Translations under genes and position numbers: made by a program
Assembly (NCBI RefSeq): GCF_020740535.1
Contig: NZ_CP082362.1
Location: 5,577,501 to 5,641,500 of the forward strand
Direction: 5' to 3'
Source of the DNA: Streptomyces profundus
GTDB taxonomy: Bacteria; Actinomycetota; Actinomycetes; Streptomycetales; Streptomycetaceae
DNA: 64,000 nt
Shown: piece after piece, positions 29,511 through 38,608 of the stretch
How the letters are laid out: each line of letters starts with the position of its first letter
How positions within the stretch are numbered: position 1 is the first letter of the stretch
The notes under the pieces: generated by a model
Databases searched by the model: none
What the model was told of the DNA's origin: nothing
The model's input: only the letters and a program-made list of their open reading frames with translations

Positions 29511-30503
29511 CTAGCGGCCCCCGTCGGGTGTGCCCCCGTCCGGCGTGCCACCCGGGTCCGGCTGATCCCCGGTGGCGCCGATGGCACCCGTCGCCCCCGT
29601 GCCGAGCACGGGAGCCGCGATGCCGGCGCCGCCGGCCTGGGTCTCCTCGGCCATGTCGTGCGGTACGACCGCGCCGGTGCCGCGTCGACCTCGTCTGATG
29701 CGTCCCTCCAGCCAACTGGCGAAGCCGGTCAGCAGGAAGTTGACGAGGACGAAGATGATCGCGGCGACGGTGTAGGCGGCGATGGTGTTGCTGTAGTTGC
29801 TCGCCACCAGTCGCGTGGCGCTCAGCAGCTCGGCGAACCCGAGCAGCGCGCCGCCCAACGCGGTGTCCTTGACGATCACCACCAACTGGCTGACGATCGC
29901 CGGCAGCATCGCCGTGACCGCCTGGGGCAGCAGCACATAGATCATGGTCTGGCTCTTGCGCATGCCGATCGCGTGCGCCGCGTCCGTCTGCCCCCGGGGC
30001 AGGGAGAGCACCCCGGCTCGGACGATCTCGGCGAGCACGGCGGCGTTGTAGAGCACCAGACCGGTGATCACCGCGTACATCGGGCGGCTGTCCCGTTCGA
30101 TGTTGGACCACTCGGCATACGCCTGGTTGGCGAACAACATCAGCATCAGGACGGGGATGGAGCGGAAGAACTCCACGATCACGTCGGCCGGCCGCCTGAT
30201 CCACCAGTGGTCGGACATGCGTCCGATCCCCAGCACGGCGCCCAGCGGCAGCGCGATGACCAGCGCCAGCGCGGCGGCGGTCAGCGTCTCCTGCAGCCCG
30301 GGCAGCAGATAGGTGGTCCAGATCCGGGAGTCGGTGACGAACGGGTCCCAGCGCGACGCGTCGAGCTGGTTCTTGTCGTCGAGCACGGACAGCAGCCACC
30401 ACAGCGGCAGTGCCAGCGCGATGACGAACGCCACGGTGAGCAGGGCGTTGCGCACCTTGGCGCGCGGCCCGGGGGCGTCGTAGAGAACGGAGGGCTTACT
30501 CAT
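29511..30503 (-). CDS. gluD: Glutamate ABC transporter permease GluD
   Basis: A 330-residue inner membrane permease of the His/Glu/Gln family with the EAA-type loop (AAHAIGMRKSQTMIYVLLPQA) and several membrane helices between about residues 20 and 285. The C-terminal 60 residues are a soluble Gly/Thr/Pro-rich tail. It begins at ATG overlapping the gluC stop by four bases. With GluC it forms the channel energised by GluA and fed by the GluB lipoprotein. The order gluA-gluB-gluC-gluD, beside the gluR-gluK pair, matches the glutamate uptake locus of S. coelicolor. Confidence 0.9.
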   Translation of the reverse strand: MSKPSVLYDAPGPRAKVRNALLTVAFVIALALPLWWLLSVLDDKNQLDASRWDPFVTDSRIWTTYLLPGLQETLTAAALALVIALPLGAVLGIGRMSDHWWIRRPADVIVEFFRSIPVLMLMLFANQAYAEWSNIERDSRPMYAVITGLVLYNAAVLAEIVRAGVLSLPRGQTDAAHAIGMRKSQTMIYVLLPQAVTAMLPAIVSQLVVIVKDTALGGALLGFAELLSATRLVASNYSNTIAAYTVAAIIFVLVNFLLTGFASWLEGRIRRGRRGTGAVVPHDMAEETQAGGAGIAAPVLGTGATGAIGATGDQPDPGGTPDGGTPDGGR

Positions 30504-31171
30504 CGCTTCACCGCCACACGCTTGCTCACCCAGCCGAGGAACAGCCCGGTCGGGAGGGTGAGGACAATGAATCCAAAGGCGAACACAGCGGCGATCGGGA
30601 TCAGTTGCGCCTCTCGCTCGATCATGTCCTTCATCAACAGCGTGGCCTCGGCCACGCCGATGGTGGCGGCCACGGTGGTGTTCTTGGTCAGGGCGATCAG
30701 CACGTTCGCCAGCGGCGGCACCACCGCGCGGAACGCCTGCGGCAGCACCACCAGGAGCAGCACCTGGGTGAAGTTGAGCCCGAGTGCCCTGGCCGCCTCG
30801 GCCTGCCCGACCGGCACCGTGTTGATGCCGGCGCGCAGCGCCTCGCAGACGAAGGTCGCGGTGTAGGCGACGAACCCGAGCACCGCGAGCCGGAACGCGA
30901 TGGTCTGGGTGTCGTCGGACCACATCTGCATGCCGAGCGTGAGGTACAGCGCCTGGGAGCAGGCCACGATGATGAGCGTGAGCGGGATGTTCCGCACCAC
31001 GTTCACATAGGCGGTGCCGAAGGCGCGCATCACCGGGACCGGGCTGACCCGCATCGCGGCCAGGATGGTCCCCCAGATGAGGGCGCCGATCGCGGAGAAA
31101 ACGGTGAGCTGCACCGTGGTCCAGAACGCCCCGAAGAGGTCGTACTGGTCGAGATCAAGGAAATCGAACAC
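30500..31171 (-). CDS. gluC: Glutamate ABC transporter permease GluC
   Basis: A 223-residue permease with helices typical of the amino acid ABC family, including FWTTVQLTVFSAIGALIWGT and the EAA loop EAARALGLNFTQVLLLVVLPQ. It starts at GTG and is translationally coupled to gluD through a 4-base overlap. An 87-base gap containing a 10-bp perfect hairpin separates it from gluB, which would allow more GluB than permease to be made. Confidence 0.9.
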   Translation of the reverse strand: MFDFLDLDQYDLFGAFWTTVQLTVFSAIGALIWGTILAAMRVSPVPVMRAFGTAYVNVVRNIPLTLIIVACSQALYLTLGMQMWSDDTQTIAFRLAVLGFVAYTATFVCEALRAGINTVPVGQAEAARALGLNFTQVLLLVVLPQAFRAVVPPLANVLIALTKNTTVAATIGVAEATLLMKDMIEREAQLIPIAAVFAFGFIVLTLPTGLFLGWVSKRVAVKR

Positions 31172-31209
31172 GGAATCTCTCAGTCTCGCCTAGAGGGTAG
31201 GGAAGAGTG

Positions 31210-31238
31210 CGGCGTGCCGCCGGTGGGACGGCACGCCG
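31210..31238 (-). terminator. Intercistronic hairpin between gluB and gluC (attenuator/mRNA stabiliser)
   Basis: CGGCGTGCCG (31210-31219) and CGGCACGCCG (31229-31238) form a perfect 10-bp stem with a nine-base loop in the gluB-gluC gap. There is no U-tract. Hairpins at this place in binding-protein transporter operons usually reduce downstream expression or protect the upstream message. Confidence 0.72.
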
Positions 31239-31258
31239 TCGAGTGAGACCGGGAGAGC

Positions 31259-32110
31259 TCAGCTGGTCTCGGTGATCTCCGGAGCCGGCTCGGCGTTGTA
31301 GTTGGCCGGGCCGAAGTTGGCCTCGACCGCTTCCTCCCAGGCGCCGTCGTCGACCATCTTGGTGATCGCGGCGTTGATGTCGTCCCGCAGCTCGGTCTCG
31401 CCCTTGGGCACGCCCACGCCGTAGTGCTCCGGGCCGAGCGCCAGGCCGGCCAGTTCGAACTTGCCGACGTTCTGCTCCTGCGCGGCGTAGCCGGCCAGGA
31501 TGGAGTCGTCGGTGGTCAGCGCGTCGACGGCGCCGTTCTCCAGGCCGGTGAGGCACTCGGAGTAGGTGCCCAGCTCGTTCAGCTGCGCGTCGGGGGCGAT
31601 GTTCTCCTTGATCTTGGCCGCCGAGGTCGAGCCACCCACCGAACAGAGGGTCAGGTCGTTGATGGCCTCCTCGTCCGGCACCGACTCGCCGGCGCGGATC
31701 AGCAGGTCCTGGTTGGCCACGAAGTACGGGCCGGCGAAGTCGACCTGCTCCTTGCGCTCGTCGGTGATCGAGTAGCTGGCCACGATGAAGTCGACATCGC
31801 CACGGCTCAGCATGGTCTCGCGGTCACCGCTGGGGGACTCGACCCAGTCGATCTGGTCGGGCTCGTAGCCCAGCTCGCCGGCGATGAAGGTGGCCACGTC
31901 GACGTCGAAGCCGACGAAGTCGCCGTCCGGGGTCTTCAGGCCGAGGCCCGGCTGGTCGTACTTGATGCCGATGCTGATGCTGCCGCCGCCATCACTGCCA
32001 CTGCCGCCGTCACCGCCGTCGCCGTCCCCGTCGTCGCTGCCACAGGCGGTGGCGGCGAGGGAGAGAGCGATGACGGAGGCGGCGAGGGCGCTGGCCTTAC
32101 GAAGTCTCAT
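31259..32110 (-). CDS. gluB: Glutamate-binding lipoprotein GluB
   Basis: A 283-residue periplasmic-binding-protein family 3 receptor. The N-terminus has two basic residues, a hydrophobic stretch and the lipobox AATAC at about residue 19-23, so it should be lipid-anchored on the outer face of the membrane. A Gly/Asp/Ser-rich linker leads to the binding domain (IGIKYDQPGLGLKTPDG, FDVDVATFIAGELGY, and SGDRETMLSRGDVDFIVASY). It captures glutamate or related amino acids for GluCD. It is the second gene of the gluABCD operon, 69 bases after gluA. Confidence 0.92.
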   Translation of the reverse strand: MRLRKASALAASVIALSLAATACGSDDGDGDGGDGGSGSDGGGSISIGIKYDQPGLGLKTPDGDFVGFDVDVATFIAGELGYEPDQIDWVESPSGDRETMLSRGDVDFIVASYSITDERKEQVDFAGPYFVANQDLLIRAGESVPDEEAINDLTLCSVGGSTSAAKIKENIAPDAQLNELGTYSECLTGLENGAVDALTTDDSILAGYAAQEQNVGKFELAGLALGPEHYGVGVPKGETELRDDINAAITKMVDDGAWEEAVEANFGPANYNAEPAPEITETS

Positions 32111-32179
32111 GGTGCGTATGTCCTTATGTCGAGGAGAGTGCTGGGGGGTCTGACAGAAACAAGCGGCTCGTCGCGGGGG

Positions 32180-32965
<786 letters not shown>

Positions 32966-33115
32966 CGTGGAGTAGCTCCATCCTCGTCGGTTGCAGGGAC
33001 CCTAGCCAGGTGTACAACGCAGCGTCTGCATATCTGAGCGGAAATTGAGCATAACGATCCGGTCGCGCCCCTCTACGGGCAGTAACCGCCCGTGGCCTGC
33101 GGTCGGCGTGGGGTT

Positions 33116-33130
33116 ACGGAATTGTTCCGT
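33116..33130. promoter_or_regulatory. Palindromic operator candidate between gluA and gluR
   Basis: ACGGAATTGTTCCGT is a perfect inverted repeat (ACGGAA-TTG-TTCCGT) about 105 bases before the gluR start and 150 bases before gluA, in the divergent promoter region. It is a reasonable candidate for a binding site of GluR or another regulator. Binding has not been shown here, and OmpR-type regulators more often use direct repeats. Confidence 0.5.
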
Positions 33131-33235
33131 GACGTCCGAGTGGTGTTCGCTCCTGCTTCAATCGTTCCTGTAGCGATGCTTCAGGGTTCCGTGCGGAGCC
33201 CGACCCGGACGTGTCGATCCATGGAAGGGAGCGGT

Positions 33236-33934
33236 ATGCGACTGCTGCTGGTCGAGGACGACGAGCATGTCGGCGCCGCGCTGGTGGCGGTGCTCAGCCG
33301 GCACGGCTTCGACGTGGTGCGGGTACGCGGCGGCGAGGAGGGGCTGGCGAAGGTGCGGGCCGGTGGCTTCGGCGTGATCCTGCTCGACCTCGGCCTCCCG
33401 GACCTGGACGGGTTCGAGGTCTGCGGTCGTATCCGGCGCCTCACCTCCACGCCGGTGATCATGGTCACCGCCCGGGCCGATGTCAGGTCCCGGGTGCACG
33501 GGCTCAACCTCGGTGCCGACGACTACGTGGTCAAGCCCTATGACACCGCTGAGCTGCTGGCCCGCATCCACGCCGTGAGCCGCCGCACCGGCGCGGACGA
33601 GTCCGCCCCGCCCGAGGAGCCGGCGCCCGGGGTGCTCGTCCTGGGCCCGATGGAGGTGGAGCTGTCGGCCCGCAGTGTGCGGGTGGACGGCGAGCGGGTG
33701 CAGCTCACCCGCAAGGAGTTCGACCTGCTGGCGCTGCTCGCCCAGCGTCCCGGGGTGGTCTTCCGCCGGGAGCAGATAATCAGCGATGTCTGGCAGACCA
33801 GTTGGGAGGGCACCGGGCGCACCCTGGAGGTGCATGTCGCCTCGCTCCGCGCCAAGCTGCGCCGCCCGGAGCTGGTGGAGACCGTCAGGGGCGTCGGCTA
33901 CCGGCTGGCGCTGCCGACCCCCGGGGCGGGCTGA
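33236..33934 (+). CDS. gluR: OmpR/PhoB-family response regulator GluR
   Basis: A 232-residue regulator with receiver domain (acidic pocket EDDEHVG, phospho-acceptor Asp in ILLDLGLPDLDGFE, conserved TAR and VVKPYD) and a C-terminal winged helix (about 140-228; LTRKEFDLLALLAQRPGVVF and EVHVASLRAKLRRP, VRGVGYRL). The ATG at 33236 is chosen with GAAGGGAG upstream. It is divergent from gluABCD and is followed 55 bases later by its kinase. In S. coelicolor the GluR-GluK pair responds to glutamate and controls uptake. Confidence 0.9.
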   Translation: MRLLLVEDDEHVGAALVAVLSRHGFDVVRVRGGEEGLAKVRAGGFGVILLDLGLPDLDGFEVCGRIRRLTSTPVIMVTARADVRSRVHGLNLGADDYVVKPYDTAELLARIHAVSRRTGADESAPPEEPAPGVLVLGPMEVELSARSVRVDGERVQLTRKEFDLLALLAQRPGVVFRREQIISDVWQTSWEGTGRTLEVHVASLRAKLRRPELVETVRGVGYRLALPTPGAG

Positions 33935-33989
33935 CCGGGAAGGCCCACCCGGACCCGACCCAGCACTAGACGACAGGACCTTAGAACCC

Positions 33990-35435
33990 GTGCGCGCGCG
34001 TCTGCTTCCGCTGCTGATCGTCCTGTTGACGGGCGTGCTCCTGGCGCTGGGCATCCCGCTGGCCACCAGCCAGGCGCACAGCGAGCAGCAGCGGGTGGTG
34101 GTGGACCGGATCGACGACACGGCGCGATTCGCCTCGCTGGCACAGTTCGCCGCCGAGTCGCCCGCCGACGGCGGCCTCAGGCCCCTGGCCACGCTGCGGG
34201 ACGAGCTGAACCGCTACCACGAGGTGTACGGGATCAGCGCCGGTGTCTTCCGCAGGGACGGGCGGCCGATGGCGGTGGCGCCGGGCCGCTGGGAGGCCCC
34301 GGGGGGCGCCGAGGGGCGGGAGTTCGCCGAGGCGTTGGCCGGGCGCCGCAGCCAGGGCCCGGCGCAGGTCTGGCCCTGGGACGACGAGCGGACGCTGGTG
34401 GTGGCCTCGCCGGTGATCAGGGACGGCGATGTGATCGCCGTGGTGGTGACGGAGTCGCCGACCGGTCCGTTGCGCTCCAGCATCCTCCAGAGCTGGCTCC
34501 CGATCCTGGTCGGGGAGGCCGCCGCGCTGCTGCTCGCGCTGGTGGCCGCCTTCCAGCTCACCCGCTGGGTGCTGCGCCCGGTGCGGGTGCTCGACCGGGC
34601 GACCCACCACATCGCGACGGGCCGGATGACCGCTCGGGTGGCGCCCGCCGGCGGGCCGCCGGAGCTGCGCCGGCTGGCCGTCTCCTTCAACGAGATGGCC
34701 GACCACGTGGAGGAGGTGCTGGAGCAACAGCGCGCCTTTGTCGCCGATGCCTCCCACCAGCTGCGCAACCCGCTCGCCGCGCTGCTGCTGCGGATCGATC
34801 TGCTCGGCCTGGAGCTGCCGGAGGGCAACGAGGAGTTCGCCTCGGTGCGGGCCGAGGGCAAGCGGCTGGCCGAGGTGCTGGACGGGCTGCTCGGGCTGGC
34901 GCTGGCCGAGCACAGCGCGGCCGACACCCGGGTGGTGGACGTGGCGGCGCTGGTCGCCGAGCGGGTCGCCGCCTGGCTGCCCCTCGCGGACCGGAGCGGC
35001 GTGGGGCTGCGCCTGGAAGGCGCCGCCGCCGTGACCGGCTGGGCCGATCCGTTGGGGCTCTCCAGCGCGCTGGACGCGGTCGTGGACAACGCGCTGAAGT
35101 TCACCCCCGAGGGGGGCAGGGTGACGGTGACGGTCACCCCTGACCGGGACACGGTGGCCCTTGAGATCGCGGACACCGGGCCGGGCGTCGACGACGACGA
35201 GCTGGAGCGGGTCGGCTCCCGCTTCTGGCGCAGCCAGCGGCACCAGAACGTGTCGGGCTCGGGGCTCGGCCTCTCCATCGTCGGCGCCCTGCTGGCGGCC
35301 GGCGGCGCGAGGATCGACTACGCGCACCACGAGCCGACCGGCCTGCGGGTGACCGTGACGGTGCCCCGGCACGCGCCGGAGCCCGTCACGTTCGTCCCGG
35401 TCAGCCCCGAGCGGTCCGGCCCAGGCGGAGGGTGA
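33990..35435 (+). CDS. gluK: Membrane sensor histidine kinase GluK
   Basis: A 481-residue kinase with an N-terminal membrane helix (LLPLLIVLLTGVLLALGIPL), an extracytoplasmic sensor of about 130 residues, a second helix near 170-190 (LLLALVAAFQLT), HAMP, a HisKA segment with phospho-acceptor His in DASHQLRNPLAALL and an HATPase domain (DNALKFTPEGG, ADTGPGV, GSGLGLSIVGALL). It begins at GTG after gluR. Its last 35 bases overlap the end of the convergent mannosidase gene, leaving no room for a terminator between the two. Confidence 0.89.
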   Translation: MRARLLPLLIVLLTGVLLALGIPLATSQAHSEQQRVVVDRIDDTARFASLAQFAAESPADGGLRPLATLRDELNRYHEVYGISAGVFRRDGRPMAVAPGRWEAPGGAEGREFAEALAGRRSQGPAQVWPWDDERTLVVASPVIRDGDVIAVVVTESPTGPLRSSILQSWLPILVGEAAALLLALVAAFQLTRWVLRPVRVLDRATHHIATGRMTARVAPAGGPPELRRLAVSFNEMADHVEEVLEQQRAFVADASHQLRNPLAALLLRIDLLGLELPEGNEEFASVRAEGKRLAEVLDGLLGLALAEHSAADTRVVDVAALVAERVAAWLPLADRSGVGLRLEGAAAVTGWADPLGLSSALDAVVDNALKFTPEGGRVTVTVTPDRDTVALEIADTGPGVDDDELERVGSRFWRSQRHQNVSGSGLGLSIVGALLAAGGARIDYAHHEPTGLRVTVTVPRHAPEPVTFVPVSPERSGPGGG

Positions 35436-38400
35436 GGATCTCGAAGGGGCGCAACGTCACCCGCACACGCCCGTCCACCACCTCGTGCGCCGGCGCGTCC
35501 GCCAGCGGGCGCTCCAGCAGATCGGTGACGGTCGCCGACTCCACCGGCAGCGCCAGGCGCAGCGCGCCGGCCGCCCGCCGCCCGCCCGACTCGTAGAGGC
35601 GGACCACCAGATCCCCGCTCTCGTCGTCGGCGAGCTTGACCGCCGACACCGTGAGGCTGGCGGCCCCCGGCGCTTCCTCGATCCCGACCAGCGGCGGCAC
35701 CTCGTTCCCGCCGGGCACCGAGCGCTCGGGGAGGTTGATCCGGTGCCCCTCGCGCACCGCGTCGCCGAGGTCGGCGCCGGGCGCGAGGGCGTACCGCAGT
35801 CGGTGTCCGCCCTGGTCGGTCTCCGGGTCGGGGTAGCGCGGCGCGCGCAGCAGCGAAAGGCGCACCGTGGTGGTCTGCCCGCCGTCAGGACGCACATCCC
35901 GGGTGACGTCGTGGCCGTAGGTGGAGTCGTTCACCACGGCCACGCCGAACCCGGGCTCGCCCACGTGCACCCAGCGGTGCGCGCAGATCTCGAACTTGGC
36001 GGCCTCCCACGAGGTGTTGGTGTGGGTGGGCCGGAACACATGCCCGAACTGCGTCTCGGCGGCGGACTGGTCGGCCTTCACATCGAGCGGGAAGGCGGCC
36101 TTGAGCACCTTCTCCGTCTCCCGCCAGTCGATGTCGGTGTCGATGTCCAGCACGCGCGCCCCGGCGCGCAGCGTCAGCAGCTGCACCACCCGGGAAGCGC
36201 CGAACGCGCGCTCCACGCGGACCGTCGCCGCCTCCTCGTCCGCCTCGGTCAGCGCCAGATCCGAGACGTCCACCAGGTCGGTGACCCGGTTGCGGTAGAA
36301 GGCGTCCAGGTCCCAGGCGTCCCAGGCGTTGGGGAAGTCGGGATGCAGCTGGAGCAGGTTGCCCGCGCCGCCAGGGGCGATGGTCTCGCGCCCGCCGGCC
36401 AGCTCCACCGCCGAGACGACGAGGCCGCGCCCGTCGATCTCGATCCGCAGCAGCCCGTTCTCCAGGACGAATCCGCCGCCGGCGCGCGCTGTGGAGCGCA
36501 CCGGCGCCGCGTCGCGCGCCGGGCGCGGCCCCGCGCCGCCGGCCGGGATGCCGCCGCGCTCGTGCGGCGCCGCGTTGAAGACGACGCTGCCCGCGCCGTC
36601 GCCGGCCAGCGCCCGCTGGGCGGTGTCGACCAGCGTCAGCAGCTCCTCGCGCAGCCGCGCGTAGGTGTCCCTGGCCTCCCGGTGCACCCAGGCGATGGAG
36701 GAGCCGGGCAGGATGTCGTGGAACTGGTGCAGCAGCACCGTTTTCCAGATCCGGTCAAGATCGGCGTACGGGTAGGCGTAGCCGGGGACCCGCACGGCCG
36801 CCGTGGCCGCCCACAGCTCGGCCTCGCGCAGCAGCGACTCGCTGTGCCGGTTGCCCTGCTTGGTCTTGGCCTGCGAGGTGTAGGTGCCCCGGTGCAGCTC
36901 CAGATACAGCTCGCCCACCCACACCGGAGCTTCGGGGTACTCCTCGTGCGCCTTGGCGAAGAAGTCGGCCGGCGGCTCGATCGCGACCCGGGGCGAGCCC
37001 TCCAGATCCCGCACCCTGCGGGCGCGGCCCAGCATCTCCCGGGTGGGGCCGCCACCCCCGTCGCCGAAGCCGAACGGCACCAGCGAACGGCTGCCGCGAC
37101 CCTTCTCCCGGTAGTTGCGCGCGGCATGGGCCAGCTCGCCGCCGCTGAGGTCGGAGTTGTAGGTGTCGACGGGCGGGAAGTGGGTGAAGACCCGGGTGCC
37201 GTCGATGCCCTCCCACCAGAAGGTGTGGTGCGGGAAGGCGTTGGTCCGGCTCCAGGAGATCTTCTGGGTCAGGAACCACTTGGATCCCGAGAGCTTCACC
37301 AGCTGCGGCAGCGCCGCCGTGTAGCCGAAGGAGTCGGGGAGCCAGACCTCCTCGGTCTCGATCCCGAACTCGTCCAGGAAGAAGCGCTTCCCGTGGACGA
37401 ACTGCCGGGCCATCGCCTCGCCGCCGACCATGTTGGTGTCGGACTCCACCCACATGCCGCCCACGGGGATGAAGCCGCCGTCGGCGACCTTGCGCTTGAC
37501 CCGCTCGTACAGCTCGGGGCGGTGCTCCTTGATCCAGGCCAGCTGCTGGGCCTGCGACATGGCGAACACCAACTCGTCGGAGGCGTCCAGCAGCCCGACC
37601 ACGTTGGCGGTGGTCCGCGCCACCTTGCGCACGGTCTCGCGCAGCGGCCACAGCCAGGCCGAGTCGATATGCGCGTGGCCCACGGCGCTCAGCCGGTGTG
37701 CCGAAGCGTGCGCCGGCGCGGACAGCACGTCCGCGAGCTGGGCGCGCGCCGCCGGCGCGGTTCCGGCGACATCGTCGAGCCGGAGCGCGTCGAGCGCGTT
37801 CTCCACGGCGCGCGTCAACGCGAAGCGCCGGGCGTCCTCGGGGGAGAGCTCGACGATCAGCGAGCCGACCACCTCCAGGTCCCGCACCAGCTCCCAGACC
37901 TCGCTCTCGAAGATCGCCAACTCGGCCCTGAGCAGCTGGTACAGCGGCTCGTCGCCCGCGGTCAGCCGGTCGCCAAGATCGCTCGGCACCGGATCGTTGA
38001 GGATCGGGTTGGCCGCCGCCTCGACCAGGAACGAGACCTCCTCGCCGCCGGCCGCCTCCTCGGCCACCGGCACCCAGTCGTTGTAGGGGTGCACGCCCTT
38101 GACGGCGGTGCCGTCCGGCCGGTGCACCAGGCCCTCGCACTGGAAGCCGGGGAGGCGCCGGTCGAAGCCCAGGTCGACGCGGGCCTCCACGGCGCGGCCC
38201 GCCCACCCGTCGGGCACCCGTCCGGTCAGCCGGAACCAGGTGGTGCCCCAGGCCGGGCCCCACCGCTCGCCCACCCGGGCCGGGCGGTAGTCGGCGGTCA
38301 ACGCCTCGGCCGCCGGCACCGGTTCGCCCGGCGCGTCCCAGCGCTCCAGGACGAGCGGCACCGCCTCACCGTATACGGCCGGCCGGATCCGCTCGTCGAG

Positions 38401-38445
38401 GACTCTGCGGAGTCGCTGCTCGACAAGGTCACGATCGTCGTGCAT
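35401..38445 (-). CDS. Glycoside hydrolase family 38 alpha-mannosidase
   Basis: A 1014-residue cytoplasmic-type alpha-mannosidase with no signal peptide. The catalytic (alpha/beta)7 domain shows the zinc-binding GHAHIDSAWLWPLRET (about 255-270) and the nucleophile region WLPDSFGYTAALPQ (Asp about 370). The central and C-terminal beta domains of GH38 follow (VVNDSTYGHDVT, about 835; EILTLRL near the end). It should remove alpha-mannosyl residues from oligosaccharides or glycolipids taken into the cell. A Shine-Dalgarno AGGGAG lies nine bases before the ATG, and 12-bp direct repeats lie 50-70 bases upstream. The 3' end overlaps gluK. Confidence 0.92.
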   Translation of the reverse strand: MHDDRDLVEQRLRRVLDERIRPAVYGEAVPLVLERWDAPGEPVPAAEALTADYRPARVGERWGPAWGTTWFRLTGRVPDGWAGRAVEARVDLGFDRRLPGFQCEGLVHRPDGTAVKGVHPYNDWVPVAEEAAGGEEVSFLVEAAANPILNDPVPSDLGDRLTAGDEPLYQLLRAELAIFESEVWELVRDLEVVGSLIVELSPEDARRFALTRAVENALDALRLDDVAGTAPAARAQLADVLSAPAHASAHRLSAVGHAHIDSAWLWPLRETVRKVARTTANVVGLLDASDELVFAMSQAQQLAWIKEHRPELYERVKRKVADGGFIPVGGMWVESDTNMVGGEAMARQFVHGKRFFLDEFGIETEEVWLPDSFGYTAALPQLVKLSGSKWFLTQKISWSRTNAFPHHTFWWEGIDGTRVFTHFPPVDTYNSDLSGGELAHAARNYREKGRGSRSLVPFGFGDGGGGPTREMLGRARRVRDLEGSPRVAIEPPADFFAKAHEEYPEAPVWVGELYLELHRGTYTSQAKTKQGNRHSESLLREAELWAATAAVRVPGYAYPYADLDRIWKTVLLHQFHDILPGSSIAWVHREARDTYARLREELLTLVDTAQRALAGDGAGSVVFNAAPHERGGIPAGGAGPRPARDAAPVRSTARAGGGFVLENGLLRIEIDGRGLVVSAVELAGGRETIAPGGAGNLLQLHPDFPNAWDAWDLDAFYRNRVTDLVDVSDLALTEADEEAATVRVERAFGASRVVQLLTLRAGARVLDIDTDIDWRETEKVLKAAFPLDVKADQSAAETQFGHVFRPTHTNTSWEAAKFEICAHRWVHVGEPGFGVAVVNDSTYGHDVTRDVRPDGGQTTTVRLSLLRAPRYPDPETDQGGHRLRYALAPGADLGDAVREGHRINLPERSVPGGNEVPPLVGIEEAPGAASLTVSAVKLADDESGDLVVRLYESGGRRAAGALRLALPVESATVTDLLERPLADAPAHEVVDGRVRVTLRPFEILTLRLGRTARG

Positions 38446-38493
38446 GACACGTCACTCCCTGATCGTCGTGTGCGGGATGTTTCCGATGGGGTT

Positions 38494-38513
38494 CCCGATA
38501 ACGCTCCCGATAA
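38494..38513 (-). promoter_or_regulatory. Direct repeat upstream of the mannosidase gene
   Basis: Read on the minus strand, TTATCGGG occurs twice with a 12-base period (38513-38506 and 38501-38494), followed by the related CATCGGAA about 10 bases further on. The repeats lie 50-70 bases before the mannosidase ATG, where an operator would be expected. The regulator is not identifiable. Confidence 0.5.
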
Positions 38514-38608
38514 GAGGTGAACCAGAAAGAACAGAAGCAAACGGAAAAGAACGCGGAAAATGCCAGGAAGAACGAACGTCCCACCGGCGCGCGGTACTTG
38601 AGCCCGAG

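Noticed and set aside
35485..38520. Long plus-strand open frame opposite the mannosidase
   Set aside because: The minus strand carries the GH38 catalytic motifs over the same span; the plus frame has no recognisable domain and is rich in Arg, Gly and His.
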